A DNA stretch of 11,090 nucleotides from Alphaproteobacteria bacterium (GTDB taxonomy: Bacteria; Pseudomonadota; Alphaproteobacteria; Rhodobacterales; Rhodobacteraceae): contig JAUIBJ010000054.1 of assembly GCA_030428025.1 (NCBI GenBank), positions 1 to 11,090 on the forward strand, given 5' to 3'. Both the position numbers and the translations under genes were made by a program. The notes beneath the pieces are model-generated. The model had not been told where the DNA came from. It saw nothing but the letters and a program-made list of their open reading frames with translations, and did not search any database. How positions within the stretch are numbered: the first letter of the stretch is position 1; the number at the start of each line of letters is the position of its first letter. Below, one piece after another: positions 1-5,582 of the stretch.

Positions 1-728
1 TTCTCGACGAGAACGGCCAGAAGATCTCGAAATCCTCGGGCAACGGCATCTCGATCGACGAATGGCTTACCTACGCCGCGACCGAAAGCCTCAGCTACTT
101 CATGTACCAGAAGCCCAAGACGGCAAAGCGGCTCTATTTCGACGTGATCCCCAAGGCGGTGGACGAATACCACCAGCAGCTGCGCGCCTATCCCGGCCAG
201 GACGTGGCGCAGCAGGTGGCGAACCCGGTCTATCACATCCACAATGGCGACGTGCCCGAGAGCCGGATGGTGGTGCCCTTCGCGATGTTGCTGAACCTCG
301 CTTCGGTGGCCCATGCCCATGACAAGGCGCAGCTCTGGGGATTCATCCAGCGCTATGCGCCCGAGGCCAGCCCGGAAACGCATCCCGACCTCGACGCTGC
401 CGCCGGCTTCGCGGTGAAGTATTACGAGGATTTCGTGGCGCCGGCCAAGACCTACCGTGCCCCGACCGAGGAGGAGCGTGCCGCCCTGCAGGAACTGCGA
501 GACCAGCTTGCCGCCTATGACGGACCGGTCTCGGACGAGGCGCTGCAATCGGTGGTCTATGCGGTGGGCCGCGACCGGTTCGACCCGCTTCGCGAGTGGT
601 TCAAGGCGCTGTACGAGGTGCTTCTGGGCGCCTCGCAGGGTCCCCGGTTCGGCGGCTTCATCGCCCTTTATGGCGTGGACGAAACCGTTCGGCTGATCGA
701 CGATGCGCTGGCGGGCAAGCTGAGCTGA
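1..728 (+). CDS. lysK: Lysyl-tRNA synthetase, class I (3' part)
   Basis: This is the C-terminal part of a class I lysyl-tRNA synthetase, the cytoplasmic enzyme that charges tRNA-Lys with lysine using ATP. The frame is open from base 3 and gives 241 residues before the TGA at 726-728; the N-terminal half lies outside the window. Near the start is KISKSSGNG, the KMSKS signature of class I synthetases in the KISKS form, which binds ATP. It is followed by EWLTYAATESLSYFMYQKP and the helical anticodon-binding region typical of this family. Class I LysRS is known from archaea and many alphaproteobacteria and is unrelated to the class II enzyme of E. coli. A possible terminator and a family-type intergenic repeat follow the stop. 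The call is secure; the gene is called partial only because of the window edge. Confidence 0.95.
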   Translation, partial: LDENGQKISKSSGNGISIDEWLTYAATESLSYFMYQKPKTAKRLYFDVIPKAVDEYHQQLRAYPGQDVAQQVANPVYHIHNGDVPESRMVVPFAMLLNLASVAHAHDKAQLWGFIQRYAPEASPETHPDLDAAAGFAVKYYEDFVAPAKTYRAPTEEERAALQELRDQLAAYDGPVSDEALQSVVYAVGRDRFDPLREWFKALYEVLLGASQGPRFGGFIALYGVDETVRLIDDALAGKLS

Positions 729-764
729 CATGCGCGACCCGTCGACGACGACATCAGCTTTTCC

Positions 765-810
765 GCAGGATGCCTCCGGCGGGAATATTTCCGGAACGAT
801 GAAAGACAGG
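765..810. repeat. Rhodobacteraceae-type intergenic element (single copy here)
   Basis: The stretch after lysK reads GATGCCTCCGGCGGGAATAT, then TTCCGGAACGATGAAAGACAGG. From memory, intergenic pieces of the form GCCTCCGGCGGG..TATTT..GATGAA are scattered near gene 3' ends in many Rhodobacteraceae genomes. It contains a small inverted repeat, TCCGG at 775-779 and CCGGA at 791-795. No second copy was seen in this window, so the repeat status rests on recollection and not on anything visible here. Confidence 0.4.
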
Positions 811-830
811 CGCGCCCCTGCTTCTTTTTG
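807..830 (+). terminator. Possible rho-independent terminator after lysK
   Basis: CAGG (807-810) and CCTG (817-820) can form a short stem around CGCGCC, followed by the T-rich run CTTCTTTTTG. The stem is only four pairs, so this is a weak candidate. Its position, about 80 bp after the lysK stop and before the next promoter, is right for ending the lysK transcript. Confidence 0.3.
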
Positions 831-891
831 ATCGAATACACCCAAACTCCGGCGATAGGCCCGCGCATCGCCCGGGCCGTCTTTCGCCGCG

Positions 892-921
892 TTGACGCCG
901 CGAGCGCCAACAGACTAAAAC
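892..921 (+). promoter_or_regulatory. Candidate sigma-70 promoter for the cytochrome c gene
   Basis: TTGACG (892-897) matches the -35 consensus at five of six positions and TAAAAC (916-921) matches the -10 at four of six, with an 18-bp spacer. The implied leader to the ATG at 974 is about 45 nt and contains a strong AGGAGG ribosome binding site at 960-965. No operator is evident. Confidence 0.4.
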
Positions 922-973
922 GGAAGAAACAGGCAATTCCCGGCACAAAGGCCGGAGGCAGGAGGCAGCAGGC

Positions 974-1375
974 ATGACACGTTGGATTCTCTTTGGGCTT
1001 CTGGGCGGCGTGGCCGTGGCCTGCGCCGCGCCCTCGATGCCAGAGCCGTCGGAGGGGCGGGTAATCTATATGAAGAACTGCGCCCAGTGCCACGGGGCAA
1101 CCGGCAAGGGCGACGGCCCCTGGGCCGGCTCCTACGATCCGCCGCCCGCAGACCTGACCCAGCTCGAGCGGGGCGGCGCCTTTCCCAAGGCCCATGTGCT
1201 CAGCGTGATCGATGGCTATGACCGCACCGGCCTGCCGGGGCAGGACATGCCCGAATTCGGCCTTCTGCTGGAAGGCGAGACGGTGCCCGTCGATACCGGC
1301 GACGGCGTACTGACGCCCACGCCGCGGCCCTTGGCGGCGCTGATGGTCTATCTGGAAAGCCTTCAAGCCCAGTAG
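974..1375 (+). CDS. Small c-type cytochrome, probable lipoprotein
   Basis: The product is a 133-residue single-haem cytochrome c of class I type. An N-terminal hydrophobic stretch (residues 4-16) ends at Cys17 in AVAC, a weak lipobox. The mature protein is therefore either a lipid-anchored haem protein or a periplasmic one cleaved nearby. The haem-binding motif CAQCH is at residues 36-40, and Met92 in GQDMPEF is the likely sixth iron ligand. The spacing is normal for a small cytochrome domain. AGGAGG at 960-965, eight bases before the ATG, fixes the start. It stands alone on its strand, with a possible promoter at 892-921, and ends two bases from the convergent membrane-protein gene. Its redox partner cannot be told from the neighbours. 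The fold and haem binding are clear; the exact role is unknown. Confidence 0.87.
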   Translation: MTRWILFGLLGGVAVACAAPSMPEPSEGRVIYMKNCAQCHGATGKGDGPWAGSYDPPPADLTQLERGGAFPKAHVLSVIDGYDRTGLPGQDMPEFGLLLEGETVPVDTGDGVLTPTPRPLAALMVYLESLQAQ

Positions 1376-1377
1376 TG

Positions 1378-2115
1378 CTAAGGGCGCCGCAGTTCGGCGA
1401 TGGATTTGCCCAGCCGGAAGGGGGCGGCAAAGCTGACCAGGCAGATGGCCAGGATCTGGACCAGCAGAACCCAGGACCGCGCTTGCAGAAATTCCCATTC
1501 CTGCTTCAGCCGCCTGGTTCGGGCGATCAGCGTGTCATAGCCCTTTGCGAGCACGCGGTAGTCGGCGGCGATGTCGGGCGCGACGGGCTGAAGCCTTGCC
1601 AGAGCCTCGCGGGTGGTGTCGTCGAGCGGCTGGAAGGTCAACAGCATGCCCGGGTTGAGGGCATCGGCCATGGCGGCTAGTTCCTCCTCGCCAAGCGCTC
1701 CGCCGAACAGTCTGCGCAGCGCCGATCGTCGCTCGGTCACGGCAAGGAACAGCGGCAGGTCGGCATTCTCGGCGACAGAGGCCGACAGGAAGTCGGCCCG
1801 GTCGCACAGCACCGCCAGCCCGTCCGGCCCCGGTGCCTCGCAATAGCGCAGCTGAAAACGGCCGGCATCCTGATCGAAGCGGGTGTGGGCGGCGAAGGCT
1901 ATCCCGATCTCGCGCTCGACATGCGAACTGTCGGCCTGATAGAGCCCCGCGACAATCGCCCCGAGCGCACCGATCAATCCAAGCACGACCCAGACCAGAT
2001 CGGCCAGTTGCCACGCTCGGTGACCGGCGGGTTTGCGGAAGATGAAACCGACGCCCACGCACCCCGCCAGGAAGAAGAGCGCGATCAGCGGAACCTGGTT
2101 TTCGATCAGAAACAT
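1378..2115 (-). CDS. Membrane protein of unknown function, three predicted helices
   Basis: I do not recognise this 245-residue protein. Hydrophobic segments at about residues 7-27 and 38-59 form an N-terminal hairpin, and a third lies at about 215-233 near the C-terminus. Between them is a soluble region of about 150 residues that includes Cys92 and Cys104 and ends in a charged helical stretch (about 185-212). The central domain is probably periplasmic or cytoplasmic as a single block. The gene starts 24 bp after the stop of the HExxH lipoprotein gene on the same strand, so the two are likely co-transcribed and may work together. Codon use and GC content match the neighbourhood. It is convergent with the cytochrome gene, with a 2-bp gap. 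Coding status is well supported by length, composition and the clean membrane pattern; the function is open. Confidence 0.78.
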   Translation of the reverse strand: MFLIENQVPLIALFFLAGCVGVGFIFRKPAGHRAWQLADLVWVVLGLIGALGAIVAGLYQADSSHVEREIGIAFAAHTRFDQDAGRFQLRYCEAPGPDGLAVLCDRADFLSASVAENADLPLFLAVTERRSALRRLFGGALGEEELAAMADALNPGMLLTFQPLDDTTREALARLQPVAPDIAADYRVLAKGYDTLIARTRRLKQEWEFLQARSWVLLVQILAICLVSFAAPFRLGKSIAELRRP

Positions 2116-2139
2116 TGGCGCTTCCCAACCTCGCCGGTG

Positions 2140-2817
2140 CTAGCGGCAGATGCCCTCGATCTTCGCGTCCTTCCAGGGGATGACGACGGTTTCAGGGATA
2201 TGCAGCCGTCCGAGCGGGAAAGCGCCGCGCAGCATCCGCTCCATGCGCTTCGTGCGGGGCGCGCTCGGGTCGAGAGCGGCGCAGCAGACATATTCCTCGA
2301 CGATCGATGCCTGCTGTTCATAGCCGTAGTCGAGGAAATCCGCGCTTGTGGCGATGTCGAAGAGATAGGGGTCGGGGCTGCGGGCATGTTCCGAGGCCGA
2401 GCGGAAGGGGGTATAGCGCGTCTCGTGGCGGTTCTGCCATTGCCAGACATGGGTGATCTCGTGGGCGAAGAGCATCGCATGCACGAGGCTCATCTTCTCG
2501 GGGTATCCCGGCATGTAATTGTCCGCATACCACTCCCGCGCGAAGAAGATCCGGTTGTAGAGGACGAAGGCCGCGGGCGACACGGTGACGGTCTCGGTGG
2601 TGGGTTCGGGCAGGATGCGTTCGCGGCAGGTCAGCCGGGGCCGTTTTTGGCGTTTGTAGGTGGTCTCTCCGATCAGGGCGCCGTCATGCAGGCGGATGCG
2701 GTTCACGTCGATGCTTTCGCCATGGATCTGGCTGGCAAAGCTCTTCTCTCCCGGCGTCAGCGGCCGGCCGCAGGAGACGAGAACCAGAAAGGGGATGAGA
2801 ATCCACAGCCACCGCAT
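2140..2817 (-). CDS. Lipoprotein with HExxH zinc-metallopeptidase motif
   Basis: This 225-residue protein has a short signal peptide ending in the lipobox LVSC (Cys16), so it is probably a lipoprotein. The key feature is HEITHVWQWQ at residues 119-128. His119, Glu120 and His123 form the HExxH zinc-binding motif of gluzincin-type peptidases. It resembles the HExxHxxQ form found in DUF4157-like domains. A downstream acidic cluster, YEQQASIVEEY (about 166-176), is well placed to supply a third ligand (Glu174 or Glu175). Cysteines at 64, 178, 179 and 224 may form disulfides outside the inner membrane. The gene is first in a likely two-gene operon with the membrane protein downstream. It is divergent from the sulfotransferase across about 170 bp. 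No clear Shine-Dalgarno precedes the ATG. The metal site is visible, but whether the protein is an active protease and on what substrate is unknown. Confidence 0.85.
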   Translation of the reverse strand: MRWLWILIPFLVLVSCGRPLTPGEKSFASQIHGESIDVNRIRLHDGALIGETTYKRQKRPRLTCRERILPEPTTETVTVSPAAFVLYNRIFFAREWYADNYMPGYPEKMSLVHAMLFAHEITHVWQWQNRHETRYTPFRSASEHARSPDPYLFDIATSADFLDYGYEQQASIVEEYVCCAALDPSAPRTKRMERMLRGAFPLGRLHIPETVVIPWKDAKIEGICR

Positions 2818-2989
2818 GGGCCGACGTTAGCAAGCCTTCGGCACCGGGGGAATACGGGATGCGCGAGCGGGCCCTTGCTCATGCCGGCCAGGATCGGCGG
2901 CAACCGGCGCAGCGGAATTCCGCCGGGCGTTGAAACCTTCGGGCCCCGAAAGCATTTCCCCCTTGGGACAGAGCAGAGCAACGACAAGA

Positions 2990-3817
2990 ATGACCGATTA
3001 CCCCTATCAGCGCCCGCCCTTTCACCCCTATGGCTATGCCTCCACGGGCAATGGCGATCTCGCCTTCATCCGGATTTCCAAGAACGCCTCCAGCTCCTTC
3101 GTGGAAACGCTTCGGCTGGGCGACTGGACCCATGCCAGCCGCCTCGGCCCCTACCGCCCCTTTTGTGCGGTGCGCGATCCGGTGGACAGGTTCTACTCCT
3201 CCGTCGTCGAAACCACGCTCCGGGCGCGGCTCTTTCAGGATGCGGGCTGTTTCGGCGATATCGTCGTCGACCCGGACATCTATTTCGAGATGCAGCGCCT
3301 GCTGCAGGCCGGACGGCACGGCGATTTCCTGTGGTACGTGCTGGGCGTGATCGATGAATTCGGCCCCTTCGACGCGCATCACGAACGCCAGGTGCGGTTT
3401 CTGGAAGGGTTCCGCGACTATGCCGGCGAGATCGCATTCTTCGATGTGGCGCGGACGGATGCGGTGCTGGCCGAGCTTCTGAAGGATTATCCGGGCCGCA
3501 GAACCGAGGCCAACCGCCAGCGCGACGGCAAGCGGGTGCGGGCGCGGCTGGGCAACCTGCGCGCGCTGCGCGCGGCGCTGACCCGCCGGGTGCGGGCCCA
3601 GCCGCTCTCGCCCCGCCACCTGCTCTTTCCCGGCGGCGGCGTCCGCTTCGGCTCGCGCGCTTTCGACCGGGGGGTGCAGGCGTTTTCCGGCGCCATCCGG
3701 GCGGCGGGCACGCCGGCGCTCGAGGCGCGGATCGCGGCGGTTTATGACGAGGATGCCGCGCTTTACGCTCAGGTGCGGGGCGGCATGCCGGTGCGGAACA
3801 TGCCGGCGCCGGCGTGA
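2990..3817 (+). CDS. Sulfotransferase family protein (PAPS-dependent type)
   Basis: The 275-residue protein has the two motifs of PAPS-binding sulfotransferases of the carbohydrate/HNK-1-like group. FIRISKNASSSF (about 26-37) is the 5'-phosphosulfate loop, with Lys31 as the likely catalytic lysine. CAVRDPVDRFYSS (about 59-71) is the 3'-phosphate motif RDPxxRxxS. DAHHERQVRFL (about 128-138) and the C-terminal VYDEDAALY are also typical. Such enzymes transfer sulfate from PAPS to a glycan or other hydroxyl; the acceptor here cannot be told. The open frame extends upstream to a TTG at 2930. The ATG at 2990 is preferred because the conserved region begins soon after it and the extra 20 residues look unconserved. 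No strong ribosome binding site supports either start. The gene is divergent from the HExxH lipoprotein and convergent with a small lipoprotein (10-bp gap). Confidence 0.85.
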   Translation: MTDYPYQRPPFHPYGYASTGNGDLAFIRISKNASSSFVETLRLGDWTHASRLGPYRPFCAVRDPVDRFYSSVVETTLRARLFQDAGCFGDIVVDPDIYFEMQRLLQAGRHGDFLWYVLGVIDEFGPFDAHHERQVRFLEGFRDYAGEIAFFDVARTDAVLAELLKDYPGRRTEANRQRDGKRVRARLGNLRALRAALTRRVRAQPLSPRHLLFPGGGVRFGSRAFDRGVQAFSGAIRAAGTPALEARIAAVYDEDAALYAQVRGGMPVRNMPAPA

Positions 3818-3818
3818 T

Positions 3819-3832
3819 CCGCGCGGGCTATT
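3819..3832. repeat. 14-bp direct repeat copy 1, CCGCGCGGGCTATT
   Basis: CCGCGCGGGCTATT occurs here and at 4789-4802 in the same orientation. Upstream, TGAT directly precedes this copy and TGATT precedes the other, extending the likeness to 18 bases with one gap. This copy covers the end of the small lipoprotein gene, including its stop codon. Confidence 0.45.
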
Positions 3833-4229
3833 CCTCTTCCGGGTAGGTCGCCTCGCACTGCCGCACGCCCGCCTCGGCACGGGCCTTGGCCGCGGGCAGC
3901 GCCTGCCGATAGGCCTTCAGCTTGCGCGCCTCCTGCGCCCGGTTGATGGGAATGCGGACGGTTTCGGTGTCATAGATCACATCGGTGCAGGTATAGGGCA
4001 GGGCCTGCCCCGTGACCGGATCGCGGCGGTAGCAGGTGGCGATCACGGTGCGGGGGACGGTGCGGCGTTCCGTGGCATAGCCGCGGGCGAGGTTTTCCTC
4101 GGTCTCGCGGATGTCCTCCTGCAGCATCCGGTAGTCCTGCATCGCCCGGTAGACGCAGGCCTGCCGGGGAGAGCAGGCGGCGAGGGCCAGCAGCAGGAGA
4201 AGGGTGAGGGGTTTGAGCGGTGTCGGCAT
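3828..4229 (-). CDS. Small cysteine-containing lipoprotein, function unknown
   Basis: This 133-residue protein has a clear lipoprotein signal: a leucine-rich core (residues 8-17) and the lipobox LAAC with Cys19 as the lipid-modified residue. The mature part is mostly charged and helical (about 26-60 and 95-125). It contains four more cysteines (25, 66, 81, 125), which could form two disulfides. The segment with Cys66 and Cys81 (TCYRRDPVTGQALPYTC) may be a small disulfide-closed loop. I do not recognise a family. The gene has no obvious Shine-Dalgarno. A repeated GTTTGATGTGACGC lies upstream, with copies 33 and 142 bp before the start codon. It converges on the sulfotransferase gene. The signal peptide and composition support a real gene. 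Confidence 0.78.
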   Translation of the reverse strand: MPTPLKPLTLLLLLALAACSPRQACVYRAMQDYRMLQEDIRETEENLARGYATERRTVPRTVIATCYRRDPVTGQALPYTCTDVIYDTETVRIPINRAQEARKLKAYRQALPAAKARAEAGVRQCEATYPEEE

Positions 4230-4262
4230 GCGTCACGGACGAGGGGTCGGCAGGGGTGTGAG

Positions 4263-4276
4263 GTTTGATGTGACGC
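4263..4276. repeat. 14-bp direct repeat, copy 1 of 2
   Basis: GTTTGATGTGACGC occurs here and again exactly at 4372-4385, 109 bp further on. Both copies lie upstream of the small lipoprotein gene that reads leftwards from 4229, so they could be regulator binding sites. They are not near any other start codon. Chance cannot be excluded for 14 bp in an 11-kb window. Confidence 0.5.
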
Positions 4277-4371
4277 AGGAGCGGGGCGTTTCAAGGGCGG
4301 GGGAGAGAGTGCGCGCAATCCCGCGTGGGCAGCTGTAGCAACCAACATCTGCCTTTGGGATGGGCGGCGCT

Positions 4372-4385
4372 GTTTGATGTGACGC
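4372..4385. repeat. 14-bp direct repeat, copy 2 of 2
   Basis: This is an exact second copy of GTTTGATGTGACGC in the same orientation as copy 1 at 4263-4276. The bases just after the repeat are also similar (AGG against GGG), but the preceding bases differ. Confidence 0.5.
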
Positions 4386-4630
4386 GGGCCGTTTGTTCGG
4401 CGCACCCCGCGCGAAACAGCGGCCAAAGGCCGCCGCGCATCGCCGGGCCGCCCCACCGGCACGGCGATTTGTCGACGCATGTGCAACGATCTGATCTTAC
4501 ACGCGCTTGGCGGGTATTAAGCGCGGCTGATCAATCGTCGGTTCGCCGCACCGCGGCCCGTCGATGCGCGGGTGTGGACGAAGCGCGAGAAGGAATTCCA
4601 ACCTTGCGCGGGCTTTTCCACCCTCGACAA

Positions 4631-4771
4631 GCCGCGCGATGGCCAGACCGCGGGGTGGCGATCCGAGGGCGGTGCGGGGCGCTTTATGCCTGCCAAGTCC
4701 GGACGACCTCAGAGCGTCGCGCCGACGTCTCCCAATCGCCAGCCCGGGGGGCGGTCTGGCGATCGCGCGGC
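4631..4771. repeat. 21-bp near-perfect inverted repeat with 99-bp spacer
   Basis: The left arm at 4631-4651 reads GCCGCGCGAT, one base, then GCCAGACCGC. The right arm at 4751-4771 is its reverse complement, with 20 of 21 positions matching. If transcribed, the arms could form a long hairpin. The right arm also contains CTGGCGAT (4756-4763), which can instead pair with ATCGCCAG (4735-4742) across 13 bases, so two exclusive folds are possible. TGGCGATC also occurs directly at 4656-4663. No gene is recognised between the arms. It could be an end-pair of a small mobile element, a structured RNA or a binding site. Confidence 0.7.
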
Positions 4772-4788
4772 GGGCTTCGCCCTTGATT

Positions 4789-4802
4789 CCGCGCGGGCTA
4801 TT
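4789..4802. repeat. 14-bp direct repeat copy 2, at the composition break
   Basis: This second copy of CCGCGCGGGCTATT lies exactly where the sequence changes from GC-rich to AT-rich. It is not part of a recognised gene. Its position makes it a candidate junction of inserted DNA, though the partner copy at 3819-3832 is inside a gene-dense GC-rich stretch. Confidence 0.45.
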
Positions 4803-4895
4803 TAAGCACCTAACCGCCGTAACGCGCCTACTTGTTTACAGTAGAAATGCTAGAACTTTGGTACACTCTTAATAGCGACTAGAATGACAGCTCGG

Positions 4896-5570
4896 TTATT
4901 TTTCTGTAAGCCATCTAAACAATTCTGGTATAAGTAAGCCTAGCAAAATCCCAACCAGTGTAAGAAAAATTCCATCCTTGGTTCTCGCCAGTAACCCATC
5001 TCGAGCTCCTAAACGCAAAACTCCTGACCCAATTATAAAAAAACCCTGCACAAGTATTACAATTAAAGCAATGAATGAAGCTACACCGATTATCTCTTCA
5101 AGACTTTGTTTGTTTATATTATCAAAGCTTTCTGCAAGAAGAGAGTAGTCAAAGAACAATTGGGGAAAGGCCCACAAGATTGCTAGTAAGTATGCCGTTT
5201 TGTTCTTTAGGACCGCATACCAAGGCTTATACCTAGCTAAGTCGAGAAACACTTTCTGAGCAAGGTGCTTCTTCTCGAGTTGGGAAGTGATCTTGGCGCC
5301 AGCGCCGCGCTCAATTGAAATAGAAAAATCGTCAAACTCGATACTAACCGGCAATCGAATGCTCGCTAGGTACGTTTCAACTTCATCTACATTTTCCAAT
5401 TGAGTCTGTTCGTGCTTTGCTGACTTAAAACGAAGAACTTTAAACGTGCTTTCTTCGGAATAGCTCTTCACAATATCAAGCAGTTCGCTTGTGTACAATC
5501 GAATGACCTTCACTGTAAGTTCGCTCTTTTCTGGGAAAAGAGGCTTTGGGCTGGTATCAATAATTTTCAT
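4896..5570 (-). CDS. Unrecognised membrane protein in AT-rich DNA
   Basis: I do not recognise this 224-residue protein. Residues 1-120 are soluble and mixed alpha/beta in appearance, rich in Lys, Glu and Ser. Three hydrophobic helices follow at about 125-145, 160-182 and 199-217, with a short charged tail. GC content is about 35-37% in two lines counted by hand, against 67% in a parE line, and codon choice is AT-rich. That is strong evidence of recent transfer. The ATG lies 12 bp beyond the parE stop on the same strand without a good ribosome binding site. It might be read from parE transcripts or by coupling. A soluble N-terminal domain joined to membrane helices is seen in some effector and defence proteins, but nothing here proves that role. 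The long open frame in AT-rich DNA and the regular helix pattern support a real gene. Confidence 0.78.
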   Translation of the reverse strand: MKIIDTSPKPLFPEKSELTVKVIRLYTSELLDIVKSYSEESTFKVLRFKSAKHEQTQLENVDEVETYLASIRLPVSIEFDDFSISIERGAGAKITSQLEKKHLAQKVFLDLARYKPWYAVLKNKTAYLLAILWAFPQLFFDYSLLAESFDNINKQSLEEIIGVASFIALIVILVQGFFIIGSGVLRLGARDGLLARTKDGIFLTLVGILLGLLIPELFRWLTEK

Positions 5571-5582
5571 GAGCTGAACCCG

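Larger units (their letters stand above)
4230..4895. other. Gene-poor region, GC-rich then AT-rich, with several repeats
   Basis: I see no convincing gene in these 666 bases. Open frames exist, up to 153 codons, but none gives a protein with recognisable domains, and most overlap one another in different frames. No tRNA-like cloverleaf was found. The left part to about 4802 is GC-rich and holds inverted and direct repeats listed separately, plus a small hairpin (GCGGCC, AAA, GGCCGC at 4419-4433). From about 4803 the composition turns AT-rich and stays so through the next gene. The segment could be a degraded gene, an untranslated or regulatory RNA, or the scar of an insertion. Confidence 0.6.

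Noticed and set aside
2930..2989. TTG start 20 codons upstream for the sulfotransferase
   Set aside because: The added residues look unconserved and the site has no good ribosome binding site; the ATG at 2990 is preferred, though not proven.
1885..3357. 490-codon plus-strand open frame
   Set aside because: It runs antisense to the membrane protein and HExxH lipoprotein and then out of frame with the sulfotransferase, all of which have clear signals. It is a high-GC shadow.
3802..3813. Perfect palindrome GCCGGCGCCGGC near convergent gene ends as a bidirectional terminator
   Set aside because: It lies in the last codons of the sulfotransferase, has no T-run on either side, and such GC-only palindromes are frequent at this base composition.
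2879..3880. 333-codon minus-strand open frame opposite the sulfotransferase
   Set aside because: The plus strand carries the PAPS-binding motifs; the antisense product is Arg/Pro/His-rich without a domain.
4325..4872. Overlapping plus-strand open frames of 77-153 codons in the gene-poor region
   Set aside because: They overlap in different frames and are rich in Arg, Ala and Gly as expected from random GC-rich DNA. They have no recognisable domain and no good ribosome binding site.
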